A stretch of DNA of 64,000 nucleotides from JACDHG01 sp963811585 (GTDB lineage Bacteria > Actinomycetota > Actinomycetes > Propionibacteriales > Nocardioidaceae), in the NCBI GenBank assembly GCA_963811585.1, contig CAWERR010000008.1:124001-188000 (forward strand), given 5' to 3'. The notes below the pieces were generated by a model, which worked only from the letters and a program-made list of their open reading frames with translations, was not told the origin of the DNA and ran no database searches. Positions 35,310-43,718 of this stretch are shown here, in pieces (positions within the stretch are counted from its first letter, which is position 1; each line of letters begins with the position of its first letter). The translations under genes and the position numbers were made by a program.

Positions 35310-36169
35310 GCCATGGGAATCAGCAGACAGACGGCGGCAGACACGGTGAGGAGTCCGCCAGCCAGGAGCAGCGGTTTGCGGTGCGTGTCGTCGCGGAGCA
35401 GTGCGGTGACCACGGCCAACCCACACAGGGATGCGTAGTAGCCGCAGGACCACAGGGGTTCGACGCCGTCGCGAAGCCAGCTGGAGTTGTATTGACCGTC
35501 GCTGTAGTCCCCCTCCATGAAGTTGAACCACGGCGACACCGTGAACCAGGGGGTCGGAAGTGCGTCGCCGTACGCGCTGCCGATCACGAGGATCACCATG
35601 CCGAGCAGCGCCGAACTCCGGAAAGGTGCCCAGCGGGCCACGGTGACTCCGAGCAGGGATCCACCAAGCGCCGAGAGCGGTACGGCGGCGAGCAGGACGG
35701 CCACCATGTCGATGGCGGTTTCGTCCCCGAACCAGGCCACCGGCCGGCCGGCGGGGGTTGACTCCGGTGGCCACACCGCACCGAAGACGATGAGCGCCGC
35801 GATCGTCGCGACCCCAGCGGCCATCGGCACCAGGCATGCCAAACAGAGGGCCATGGTGCGTCGCTGCTGACCAGTCGGGGAGGTGTCGGCGAGTTCGCCG
35901 CTGCGGCGCAGCGACGTCGTCAGCCGATGCGCCACGACGAACCCAAACACGCCTAGCAGGAAGGCTGGCATGGCCAAGCCCTCCACCGCGGAGACCGTGA
36001 TTACCGAACGCGTCGCGATCCCGAACGCCAGCAGCGCGACGAGACACACGACGCCGAACAGGAACAGCGGGTGCCTGGCAAAGCGGCGCGCGTCGGCGCG
36101 CGCGAGAGCCAGCAGAGTGGGCGTTGGCCGGATCAAAGGGCTGGTCTTGGGAGCGACAGTGGTGCTCAT
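35306..36169 (-). CDS. ABC transporter membrane protein
   Basis: 287 residues from the ATG 36169 (MSTTVAPKTSPLIRPTPTLL). After a cytoplasmic start with FARHPLFLFGV, a motif-like segment seen in ABC-2 permeases, there are six or seven membrane helices (including LVALLAFGIATRSVITVSAV, AMPAFLLGVFGFVVAH, LACLVPMAAGVATIAALIVF, VLLAAVPLSALGGSLLGVT, ALLGMVILVIGSAYG). It overlaps the ATPase gene upstream and the next membrane gene downstream by 4 bases each. Substrate unknown. Confidence 0.8.
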   Translation of the reverse strand: MSTTVAPKTSPLIRPTPTLLALARADARRFARHPLFLFGVVCLVALLAFGIATRSVITVSAVEGLAMPAFLLGVFGFVVAHRLTTSLRRSGELADTSPTGQQRRTMALCLACLVPMAAGVATIAALIVFGAVWPPESTPAGRPVAWFGDETAIDMVAVLLAAVPLSALGGSLLGVTVARWAPFRSSALLGMVILVIGSAYGDALPTPWFTVSPWFNFMEGDYSDGQYNSSWLRDGVEPLWSCGYYASLCGLAVVTALLRDDTHRKPLLLAGGLLTVSAAVCLLIPMA

Positions 36170-37050
36170 GTCACGACCTCCAGGTCTATCTGCCGAGCTT
36201 GGTCGCCGACCAGGAGCAGGTAGGCGTCCTCCAGCGCCGGCTCGATCAACTCCGCGTCCGGTGGCGGGTCTCCGATGTTGCGGATTCGGTGGTTCCCTGT
36301 CCTCCAGGCGTGCTGAGCTGATGGATGCCGCTCGTCGGCCATCCAAACTCGGCCCTGAGCAAGCCGAATCAGGTCCGTGACCGTCCCGTCGAAGAGGACC
36401 TGCCCAAGGTTCAGGACGACTACCCGCTCGCACAGGGCGGCGACATCGTCGGTTTGGTGGGTGGAGATGACGACCGTGGCGCTCTCCCCGGCTCGCCCCA
36501 GCACATCGCGCAAGCGGCCTCTCTGCTCGGGGTCGAGCCCCGCGGTCGGCTCGTCGAGCACCAGCAGGTCAGGCTGACCGATCATCGCCTGGGCGAGGAC
36601 GAGCCGTCGCCGCTGTCCGCCCGACAACGCGCTGATCCGCTTCGTCGCAACGTCGCTGAGCCCGGTCAGCTCGAGCGCCCGGCGTACCTGAGTCACCCGC
36701 TGATCGCCTTCGGACCACTCCTTGAGGATCGCCATGTAGTCCACGAAGCCGAAGGCCGTGAAGCCGCGTGGGAAGCCCGTTTCCTGGGGGACGTAACCCA
36801 GTCGGCGGCGTACGGCGAGCCTGCCCGAAGCGAGAGCCGGGTCCTCACCGAGGAGATGGATGGAGCCAGCGTCGGGGGCCAAAGCGGTCGCGAGCATGCG
36901 CAGCAGCGTCGTCTTCCCGGCGCCGTTGGGACCAAGTAGACCCGTTATGCCTGGCCCGAGTGTGAGGTCGATGCCCGTCAGCGCGGTCGTGCGGCCGTAG
37001 GTCTTGCCCACCCCGGAGAGTGTGATGGTGTTTCTGGATGTGGCGTTCAT
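36166..37050 (-). CDS. ABC transporter ATP-binding protein
   Basis: 294 residues. Walker A is GPNGAGKTT near residue 39, the signature is LSGGQRRRLVLAQAM and Walker B is LLVLDEPTAGLDPEQ with switch His in VVISTHQTDD. Unlike the ATPase at 19420 its signature is canonical. A C-terminal extension (about 225-294) is specific to this subtype. It energises the two membrane proteins that follow. It is overlapped by the anti-sigma gene (36-37 kb junction ATGA at 37047) so expression is tied to the sigma/anti-sigma pair. Confidence 0.9.
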   Translation of the reverse strand: MNATSRNTITLSGVGKTYGRTTALTGIDLTLGPGITGLLGPNGAGKTTLLRMLATALAPDAGSIHLLGEDPALASGRLAVRRRLGYVPQETGFPRGFTAFGFVDYMAILKEWSEGDQRVTQVRRALELTGLSDVATKRISALSGGQRRRLVLAQAMIGQPDLLVLDEPTAGLDPEQRGRLRDVLGRAGESATVVISTHQTDDVAALCERVVVLNLGQVLFDGTVTDLIRLAQGRVWMADERHPSAQHAWRTGNHRIRNIGDPPPDAELIEPALEDAYLLLVGDQARQIDLEVVT

Positions 37051-37886
37051 GACTGCCCTCCCAGACGGTCAAACATGGAGTGCTGCTGAACCAGCACAAC
37101 GAGCGCTGCCGCGGTCAGCGCGGCGAGGACGAGCTGCGTGGTGGCGTCCACCAATGCCAGCGGTTGATGGGCCCGAGTGGCGATCACCACGGCTGCTGAC
37201 CAGGTAGCCCCCACCGCCGTCGCGGCTGCCACCGCGCCGATCCGAGGAGATAAAGCGAGACACAGGGTCACGCCCGCAATTGCCGGGGTGAGCCACGCGA
37301 CTGCCAACCAGTCAGGACCAGGCAACACGAATCCCACGACTCCTGCGGTCGGCACCGCCAGCGCCAACACGCCGGCGGTGCGCAGGAGTAGCAGTCGAAG
37401 TGCCGAGTACGGCGCGACGGTCACCAGCTCGTACGACGGGTCCGCATCGCGACCGTAGGAAGCAGACACCCCCGCGACCGGAGCGAGTGGCGCAACCAAC
37501 AGGAACACGGCGAGCCCGTACCTGTCCGAGAAGGTTGCCGCGAAACCGCTGAACACTGTGACGGCGACCATGCCGACCAGCCAGGCGTCACCGAACGCAG
37601 GTACGGCGACCAGCAACCGGGAAGTTTCCTTGGACACGCCGATCCGCCCAAGCAGTCGCTCGACCGCATTGCGCCGGGGTGCCTCCACAGTTGACCGGAT
37701 CGCCTCCCACGCCTTCGTCAGGGGTTCGCCGCCGGCCATCAATGGAGCGAAGCGTGTTCGGCATTCGGCGCACGACATAAGGTGCCCCTCGACAGAGGCG
37801 CTGGCAAGAGGCCGGCCACGCCCTTCGGCGTACGCACGCAGCGCATCGTCGTCGGCATGCCAGCCGTGCGGATCTGTGGTCGTCAT
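37047..37886 (-). CDS. Membrane-bound zinc anti-sigma factor
   Basis: 279 residues. The N-terminal H35-x3-C39-x2-C42 (HLMSCAEC) is the ZAS/zf-HC2 signature that binds an ECF sigma factor. The rest has about six membrane helices (LVGMVAVTVFSGFAATF, LAVFLLVAPLAPVAGVS, LLLLRTAGVLALAVPTAGVV, AVAWLTPAIAGVTLCLAL, AVAAATAVGATWSAAVVIA, LVLAALTAAALVVLV), many more than the usual one, so it may also be a transporter part or a membrane stress sensor. It overlaps both the sigma gene and the ABC ATPase gene by 4 bases. Confidence 0.85.
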   Translation of the reverse strand: MTTTDPHGWHADDDALRAYAEGRGRPLASASVEGHLMSCAECRTRFAPLMAGGEPLTKAWEAIRSTVEAPRRNAVERLLGRIGVSKETSRLLVAVPAFGDAWLVGMVAVTVFSGFAATFSDRYGLAVFLLVAPLAPVAGVSASYGRDADPSYELVTVAPYSALRLLLLRTAGVLALAVPTAGVVGFVLPGPDWLAVAWLTPAIAGVTLCLALSPRIGAVAAATAVGATWSAAVVIATRAHQPLALVDATTQLVLAALTAAALVVLVQQHSMFDRLGGQS

Positions 37887-38419
37887 GCCAGCTCCTCACG
37901 CATCTTGACCCGCGCCCGGATGAGGCGTGTCTTCACGGTTCCGCGGGGGATCTTCAAAAGGACGGCCGCTTCCCGCGTCGTCAAGCCGTCCAAGACCGTG
38001 AGCTGTAGGACGATTCGCAGCTCCGGCGAGATTCGCGCCATTGCACCGCCGACGTCCGCGTGCTCCAGCTCAAGCAGCACGCGCTCCTCGGCCGAGATGT
38101 CCTCGGCCTCCCTTTCCAGCAGTGCCGGCCCCGCCTGGAAGTCGGCGCGTTTGCGGAGGCGGCTCACCAGCCTGCGAATTGCGATGCCCCACAGCCAGGC
38201 CGGGACCTCGCCTTCGCCGCGGAACTTGTTGGCCCCGCGCCACGCCGCGACGAAGGTGTCCTGCAGAACATCCGCCACCGCATCGCCGTTTGCGCATCGT
38301 CGCGCCAGCCGGGCCGCGATCCATGGCGCGTGGCGTGCGTACAACTCGCCGAGGGCACCCTCGTCGCGATTGGCCATCGCATTCAAGAGGTCGACGTCAG
38401 CCGGCTCATCACGCCCCAT
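37883..38419 (-). CDS. ECF-type RNA polymerase sigma factor
   Basis: 178 residues. Region 2 (ALGELYARHAPWIAARLARR to DVLQDTFVAAWRGANKFRG, WLWGIAIRRLVSRLRKR) and region 4 (ISPELRIVLQLTVLDGLTTREA, LLKIPRGTVKTRLIRARVKM) are both complete, with no region 1 or 3, as in ECF sigma factors. It directs RNA polymerase to a small regulon, probably including its own operon, and should be held by the anti-sigma factor encoded next (4-base overlap). The ATG at 38419 (MGRDEPADVDLL) was preferred to one 39 bases upstream. Confidence 0.88.
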   Translation of the reverse strand: MGRDEPADVDLLNAMANRDEGALGELYARHAPWIAARLARRCANGDAVADVLQDTFVAAWRGANKFRGEGEVPAWLWGIAIRRLVSRLRKRADFQAGPALLEREAEDISAEERVLLELEHADVGGAMARISPELRIVLQLTVLDGLTTREAAVLLKIPRGTVKTRLIRARVKMREELA

Positions 38420-38509
38420 ATCAAGACTGTCGCACCGTGGACGACCAACGGCCCACATCTAGCGATACTTTTGCCCGGGCCGGTCCGTGCGTCGTCGGAA
38501 GGGGTGCGC

Positions 38510-39304
38510 TCAGGCGGGGGTGGCAGCCAGCACGTACCCGGCCAGCGGTATGACCAGCCGCCCCTCGTGGCCGAACTCCCCGAGTACCTCGTGCGACTCG
38601 GCCAGGATCAGGTCGAGGTCCGCCTGGTCGAGCCGATCCCGCAGCGGCGTCGCGTTGACCTCCGTGAGCACCATCGTCTCAATGTTGGGGAAGTACGCCG
38701 GCCGGATGTGCTCGTGCGCGGCGGTCACGTGGAGGCCCGCATCGGCGCATCGACCACGCGTGACCTCGAGGTCGCCGTGCGTCCAGTAGGTGCCGAGCAG
38801 GTCAGCGGCGTCCGGTCCGGCGTACCGGGCGACCATGTCCACCCATGGCCCGTATGCGGGCTGAGCGGGCAGTGAGGAGAAGGCCTGCACCGCCAGGCGG
38901 CCGCCATGGCGCGTGACACGCCTCATCTCGCTGAGCGCACCTGTGAGGTTGGGGAAGAAGAAGATCGCTGCCTGGCAGGTGGCGACGTCAAAGGCGTCGT
39001 CACCGAACGGCAGTGCTGCCACGTCACCCTGCTGCCAGTCGATCTCTGGCGCGATCCGGCGGGCGACCGCGAGCATCGCTGGGTTCAGGTCGACTCCGGT
39101 CACCGAACCGTCGGGGGCGACCCGGTCAGTCGCGGCGCGGGCCACGACGCCGGTCCCGCACGCCACGTCGAGCATTCGGTCGCCCGGTCCCACGTCGGCT
39201 GCCTCGAGCACCGGATCCACCCATTGTCGAAACAGCGCGGGCACGAAGCGCTCTTCGTAAGCCTCGGCTTGTTCACCGCTGATTTGGAAGGTCTCGGTAG
39301 CCAT
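38510..39304 (-). CDS. Class I SAM-dependent methyltransferase
   Basis: 264 residues from the ATG 39304 (MATETFQISGEQAEAYEERF). Motif I is MLDVACGTGVVARAA, followed by VTGVDLNPAMLAVAR (motif II acidic residue) and FDVATCQAAIFFFPN (motif IV). This is the UbiE/Methyltransf_11 pattern; the substrate is unknown. It diverges from the LuxR/TPR gene at 39380 across 75 bases and is upstream of the sigma operon on the same strand with a 90-base gap. Confidence 0.87.
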   Translation of the reverse strand: MATETFQISGEQAEAYEERFVPALFRQWVDPVLEAADVGPGDRMLDVACGTGVVARAATDRVAPDGSVTGVDLNPAMLAVARRIAPEIDWQQGDVAALPFGDDAFDVATCQAAIFFFPNLTGALSEMRRVTRHGGRLAVQAFSSLPAQPAYGPWVDMVARYAGPDAADLLGTYWTHGDLEVTRGRCADAGLHVTAAHEHIRPAYFPNIETMVLTEVNATPLRDRLDQADLDLILAESHEVLGEFGHEGRLVIPLAGYVLAATPA

Positions 39305-39379
39305 GGGTGGAGCCTCCACCAACGGCCGTTCTGGCGGATCGGTCAGCTGACCCATCTGAGTGCCCAATTTCGCGGGACA

Positions 39380-40951
39380 ATGGACCGCATGAGGTCCGAC
39401 GACATTGCGCGCGATGCCGACCAGTGTGCCCGTGCGGGGGACTACGTGGGAGCGCTCGCGCTGCGCGAGCAGGCGTATGCCGCGCTCCGCGCCGACGGCG
39501 ACACTCGCGGCGCCGCAGCCCTTGCGGCATACCAAATCGCCTTCGACCACATTGCGCTGTTCGGCAACGCTGCCGTGTCCAAAGGCTGGCTGGAGCGCGG
39601 CATCCGCCTAGCCGAGGAGTCCGGGCCGTGCGTAGAGGCGGGCTGGGTCGCGCTGGCTCGGGCGATGCACGCTGCGCATGCCGGCGAACGCGACAATTGG
39701 ATCGCCACGGCCGAGCAAGCTGCGGAGAAATTCCAGGACGACGACCTGTACTTCGACGCGCTCGCGTACCGCGGGCTGGCGATGGTCGAGGCCGGACGGG
39801 TCACCGACGGTATGCGGCTGCTGGACGAGGCGGTCGCTGCCGCCTACGGCGGTGAGGTGGACAGTCCGGTCGTGACCGGTGAGATCTACTGCAAGCTCAT
39901 GGTCGCCTGCGAGACCGTGTTGGACGTGCCGCGCGCCGAGCAGTGGCACCGGGTGTTCGTAGCGCTGGAGCAGCACCTCGACGTTGCCTGGGCATCGGCG
40001 ATCTGCCGGATGCATGTGGGAACCGTGTGGACCGCCGCGGGGCGCTGGGACGAGGCGGAACGCGAATTGACCCGATCGGTCGAGCTGTATGACGCGACGT
40101 ACCGCGCGCTGCGGCCGGCGGCGTGCGCCCGGCTGGCCGAGCTCCGAGTGCGCCAGAATCGATTCGGAGAAGCGGAGCGGCTACTCGCGGAAGGCCGAGG
40201 CGACAGCTACGCCAACCGTCCCGCGGTCCGCGTGGCCTGGCAGCAGGCGGTCACGGACACCGAGCGGAAGGCCGCGGTGGCTGCGCTCCTGGAGGTAGTC
40301 GAGCAGCACGACGGCGAGCTCGCGATGCTTCCCGACCTGGCGGTGCTGGCCGAGCTCCAATTGGCGTGCGGACAGACCGAAGCCGCTCTCACGTCGGCTA
40401 GCCGCCTTGCTGAGATGACCGTTCGGGACATCGGGGATGCGTTGACCGGGTACGCCAGGCTGGCTGGTGGGCTCGTCGCGGCCGGTGCCGGGGATCCCGA
40501 CGCGCGTCACGCGTTGCGCACAGCAGTTCGTCTCTTCGCGGCTGCCCGCTTGCCGCTCGAACAGGCACGCGCCCAGGTCGCCCTGGCCCAGGCTGTCGCC
40601 CCATCAGACCCGGGAGCCGCACTGGCGGAGGCGCGTCAGGCCGCAGAGACTTTCGCGAGACTGGGCACGTCCGTCGACTTTGACCGCACGTCCAGCTTGC
40701 TGCGCAGGCTCGGTGGTCGGCCCAACCCGGTGCCGCGGACAGACGCCCTGCTGACCGCTCGGGAGCGCGATGTGCTGTCCCTGCTCGCCGACGGGATGTC
40801 CAACCCGGAGATCGCCGAGCGACTCTTCCTGAGCAGGAAGACCGTCGCTCACCACGTCAGCAATGTCCTCGCGAAGCTAGGAGTGCGAAACCGGGCGGAG
40901 GCTGCCAAGTGGCTCGTCGCCCACCAACACGATCGCGAACCCCAGCGTTAG
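39380..40951 (+). CDS. TPR-containing LuxR-family transcriptional regulator
   Basis: 523 residues. Residues 1-440 are helical repeats of TPR type (for example ALALREQAYAALRADGDTRG and DEAERELTRSVELYDATYRA); there is no NACHT/AAA ATPase part, unlike typical LAL regulators. The C-terminus is a LuxR HTH: LTARERDVLSLLADGMSNPE, IAERLFLSRKTVAHHVSNVL, AKLGVRNRAEA. The TPR region probably senses a protein or ligand and positions the HTH on DNA. Start at the ATG 39380; the ATG at 39389 is an alternative. It diverges from the methyltransferase gene, its likely target. Confidence 0.87.
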   Translation: MDRMRSDDIARDADQCARAGDYVGALALREQAYAALRADGDTRGAAALAAYQIAFDHIALFGNAAVSKGWLERGIRLAEESGPCVEAGWVALARAMHAAHAGERDNWIATAEQAAEKFQDDDLYFDALAYRGLAMVEAGRVTDGMRLLDEAVAAAYGGEVDSPVVTGEIYCKLMVACETVLDVPRAEQWHRVFVALEQHLDVAWASAICRMHVGTVWTAAGRWDEAERELTRSVELYDATYRALRPAACARLAELRVRQNRFGEAERLLAEGRGDSYANRPAVRVAWQQAVTDTERKAAVAALLEVVEQHDGELAMLPDLAVLAELQLACGQTEAALTSASRLAEMTVRDIGDALTGYARLAGGLVAAGAGDPDARHALRTAVRLFAAARLPLEQARAQVALAQAVAPSDPGAALAEARQAAETFARLGTSVDFDRTSSLLRRLGGRPNPVPRTDALLTARERDVLSLLADGMSNPEIAERLFLSRKTVAHHVSNVLAKLGVRNRAEAAKWLVAHQHDREPQR

Positions 40952-40983
40952 TCAGCCCGACCGCGGTCACCCTGCCTACCAGC

Positions 40984-41053
40984 TCCGCGTGGGAAGGCGC
41001 GCTGGACCGAGCTCACTCCCGTCTACGAGACGCTGCCGATCACCTGATGCCGC
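40984..41053 (+). pseudogene. Remnant copy of the 3' end of the SRPBCC gene at 43189
   Basis: 70 bases here match 43612-43680, the last codons of the SRPBCC gene including its TGA, at all but three positions plus one extra G (TCCGCGTGGG here, TCCGCGTGG there). The extra G puts it out of frame. Nothing of the rest of that gene is present. The MmcQ gene starts 29 bases after it, suggesting that an SRPBCC gene once stood directly before MmcQ. Confidence 0.75.
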
Positions 41054-41081
41054 ACGCGGGCAAGATGCCTACGCTGAGGGC

Positions 41082-41507
41082 GTGTCGGACGACGAGCGCC
41101 AGCCAGCCCGGATCGAGGACGTGCACGACCTGGCTCTTGGCATGCCACATGTCACCGTGGAGTACGGGCCTGGAGGCAACCCGGTCTACCAGGTGGGCCG
41201 CAAGTCCTTCATCTTCTTCCGCAACCCGCGACCGGATGCCCTCGACCCGACGACAGGGGAGCGCTACAACGACGTCGTGGTGTTCTGGGTTGCGTCCGAG
41301 GCGGACAAGCAGGCGTTGGTGCAGGACGACTCGTCACCGTTCTTCACCACCGCGCATTTCGATGGGCATCCATCGGCGCTCCTGCGTGGCAGCCGTGTCG
41401 GTGAGCTCACCCGGGAGGAGCTCGCAGAGGTGGTCCAGGATGCGTGGCTATCACGCGCATCAGCCCGCCGAGCGGCGTCGTGGCTCAGCGATCATCGCCT
41501 GGACTGA
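41082..41507 (+). CDS. MmcQ/YjbR family protein
   Basis: 141 residues from the GTG 41082. The MmcQ/YjbR (DUF419) fold is suggested by DVHDLALGMPHVTVEYG, VGRKSFIFFRNPRPDA, VVFWVASEADKQALVQDDSS, FFTTAHFDGHPSALLRGS and the final ELAEVVQDAWLSRA. These small double-wing DNA-binding-like proteins have no firm biochemical role. It follows the SRPBCC remnant and precedes the cupin gene, all on the plus strand. Confidence 0.85.
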   Translation: MSDDERQPARIEDVHDLALGMPHVTVEYGPGGNPVYQVGRKSFIFFRNPRPDALDPTTGERYNDVVVFWVASEADKQALVQDDSSPFFTTAHFDGHPSALLRGSRVGELTREELAEVVQDAWLSRASARRAASWLSDHRLD

Positions 41508-41594
41508 ACACACACACGCGGCCCAACTAGCCGGCGGCAGGCCAACCAGTTTCTCGCTGTGTCGTGGCTGCACGCGGATCGCTACCGTTGATCC

Positions 41595-42032
41595 ATGGAC
41601 CCGCTCTCCGTTCCGTCGAACGTGGTCACGCCGGACCAGTTCGAGATCGTGCGCTACCCCGACGACGAGATCCTGCTGCGGAACGTCGAAGGGTCGATCC
41701 AGGTCGTCGAGTACACGTCGAGCGACCGTGGGGGACCGCCAGCGCACCGGCACCCCTGGCACGAAGTCGAGTACGTCATCGACGGCGAGGCGGAGTTCCA
41801 GATCGACGGTGGCCCCTGGCAACGAGTCGGGCCAGGAGGGCTGCAGATGCTCGCCGCCGGCTCGGCACACTCCGTGCGCGTACCCGAGGGAACGGCGCGT
41901 CTGCTCATGGTCACCGTCGGGGCGCCGTACGACGGGTTCGCCCGCGCCATGGCCTCATTGTTCAAACGGGATGACTACGCGGTCGAGGAACTGCTCGCCA
42001 CAGCCGCCAAATTCGGCGTCACTCTCGGCTGA
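41595..42032 (+). CDS. Cupin-domain protein
   Basis: 145 residues. Cupin motif 1 is present with metal ligands in PPAHRHPWHEVEYVIDGEAEF (His-x-His, Glu) and motif 2 in GSAHSVRVPEGTARLLM (His). This is a single small beta barrel that usually binds a divalent metal and acts as a dioxygenase, isomerase or sugar-binding sensor; the substrate cannot be inferred. It lies 10 bases before DDAH and may be co-transcribed with it. Confidence 0.85.
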   Translation: MDPLSVPSNVVTPDQFEIVRYPDDEILLRNVEGSIQVVEYTSSDRGGPPAHRHPWHEVEYVIDGEAEFQIDGGPWQRVGPGGLQMLAAGSAHSVRVPEGTARLLMVTVGAPYDGFARAMASLFKRDDYAVEELLATAAKFGVTLG

Positions 42033-42042
42033 GTGTGGACGA

Positions 42043-42808
42043 GTGAACAAACGCGCGCTCGTACGGCGTCCGGGTCCCCGCCTGGCCGAGGGGCTCGTCA
42101 CACACATCGAGCGTTCAAGCATCGACCTCGACCTGGCGAAGCGTCAGTGGGCAGGGTACGTCGCTGCCTTGCACGACGAGGGCTGGGAAACGATCGAGGT
42201 ACCCGCTGCCGATGACTGTCCTGACGCGGTCTTCGTCGAGGACACCGTGGTTGTCTACGGCGACCTGGCGGTCATCTCACGTCCCGGCGCCGACGAGCGC
42301 AAGCCCGAGACCGCCGCGGTCGAGGAACTGCTCGCCGGAGCTCGGCTATCGCATCGCACGCATCCAGGACCCCGGGACTCTCGACGGCGGTGACGTGCTC
42401 AAGCACGACGGCACCGTGTGGGTCGGTCTCGGCGGCCGCACGAACCGGTCCGGTCTCGACCAGCTCGCCGCAGCACTCGAGCCGCATGGTGCCCGGGTGG
42501 TCGGCGTACCGCTCACCAAGGTGCTGCACCTGAAGTCCGCCGTCACCGCGCTGCCGGATGGCACGGTCGTGGGCTACCCGCCGCTGGTCGACGACCCGGC
42601 CGCGTGGGAGAGCTTCCTTGACGTCCCGGAGGAGGCCGGCTCGCACGTGGTGGTGCTCGACGACCAGACCGTGCTGATGTCCGCGAGCGCACCACGCACG
42701 GCAGAGTTGTTCGCTACCCGGGGGCTGCGGGTCGTGGCGGTCGAGCTGACGGAGTACGAGAAGCTCGAGGGCTGTGTCACGTGCCTGTCGGTGCGGTTGC
42801 GTGGCTGA
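42043..42808 (+). pseudogene. ddaH: Dimethylarginine dimethylaminohydrolase, one frameshift
   Basis: DDAH hydrolyses asymmetric methylarginines to citrulline. From the GTG 42043 the first frame reads VRRPGPRLAEGLVTHIERSS, DCPDAVFVEDTVVVYGDLAV; after about 42337 the correct frame is one base on and reads LGYRIARIQDPGTLDGGDVL, WVGLGGRTNRSGLDQ, catalytic His in VLHLKSAVTAL and catalytic Cys in EGCVTCLSVRL. Removing one G at GCCGGAGCTCGG rejoins the two. Length about 254 residues is normal. The single slip suggests a sequence error or a recent mutation. Confidence 0.88.
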
Positions 42809-42874
42809 CGCTTCTTGTCTGTATCGGCTTTGTACCCTTGCTGATACGTAACCGATCGGGTACGTTCATTCCTA

Positions 42875-43192
42875 ATGGACATGGTGTTGCAGGCGCTGGC
42901 GGACGGAAGCCGGCGCACGGTGCTCGAGATTCTCCGGGACCATCCGGCCACAGCCGGAGAGCTTGCGGATGCGCTTCCGATCGCCCGACCGGGAGTCTCG
43001 CGTCATCTGCGGGTGCTCCGCCAGGTCGGCCTGGTTGACGTGCGCCGAGACGCACAGCGGCGGATCTACAGCCTGCGCCCGGAGCCGCTGGCCGAGGTGG
43101 ATGCCTGGCTGGCCGACTACCGCGCGCTGTGGCAGAGCCGGCTCGACGCCCTGCACACCGAGATCGCCCGAGGGAAGAAGACCCGCTCATGA
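42875..43192 (+). CDS. ArsR-family transcriptional regulator
   Basis: 105 residues: a single winged HTH with LADGSRRTVLEILRDHPATA, GELADALPIARPGVSRHLRV, LRQVGLVDVRRDAQRRIYSL. It lacks the metal-binding cysteines of ArsR/SmtB sensors, and belongs to the group paired with SRPBCC genes, whose signal is unknown. It overlaps the SRPBCC gene by 4 bases (ATGA at 43189), so it probably controls that pair, including itself. Confidence 0.9.
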   Translation: MDMVLQALADGSRRTVLEILRDHPATAGELADALPIARPGVSRHLRVLRQVGLVDVRRDAQRRIYSLRPEPLAEVDAWLADYRALWQSRLDALHTEIARGKKTRS

Positions 43193-43674
43193 AGACCATC
43201 GGCAGCATGCGAGCCCTTGACGAGAAGCGCGGCGCGGTCCGCGTGGAGGACGTCTACGACACCGACATCGACGACCTGTGGGAGGCCTGTACGTCGACCG
43301 AGCGCCTCGCTCGCTGGATCGCCCAGGTTTCCGGCGACCTGCGCGTCGGTGGGACCATTAACGCCACCTTCACCAGCAGCTGGACCGGGGTGGGACGAAT
43401 CGACGTCTGCGACCGGCCACACCACCTGCTGCTGACCATGGAGCCCGGCACCGACGACGAGGCCGAGATCGAGGCCTGGCTGAGCGAGGAGGGCGACAGG
43501 GCGCGGCTCACGGTAGAGGAACGAGGGCTGCCGCTCGACGGGCTTCACTTCCACGGCGCTGGCTGGCAGGCGCACCTCGAAGACCTCGGCCGCTCGTTGG
43601 CCGGGGAGCCGTCCGCGTGGAAGGCGCGCTGGGCCGAGCTCACTCCCGTCTACGAGACGATGCCGATCACCTGA
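43189..43674 (+). CDS. SRPBCC (AHSA1/START-like) domain protein
   Basis: 161 residues. The sequence VEDVYDTDIDDLWEACTSTE, LARWIAQVSGDLRVGGTINA has the beta-alpha layout of the SRPBCC fold, with TSTERLARW matching the AHSA1 pattern. The large pocket would bind a hydrophobic ligand or a client protein. It is encoded immediately after an ArsR-type repressor with overlapping codons, the standard arrangement of this pair. A piece of its 3' end is duplicated at 40984-41053. Confidence 0.88.
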   Translation: MKTIGSMRALDEKRGAVRVEDVYDTDIDDLWEACTSTERLARWIAQVSGDLRVGGTINATFTSSWTGVGRIDVCDRPHHLLLTMEPGTDDEAEIEAWLSEEGDRARLTVEERGLPLDGLHFHGAGWQAHLEDLGRSLAGEPSAWKARWAELTPVYETMPIT

Positions 43675-43718
43675 CGCCGCCCCCGGGCCATCCGGCCGCC
43701 AGGGCTAGCGAAACCGTG

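Noticed and set aside
38906..39379. Longer start for the LuxR/TPR gene
   Set aside because: The extra 158 residues would lie antisense inside the methyltransferase and lack TPR character.
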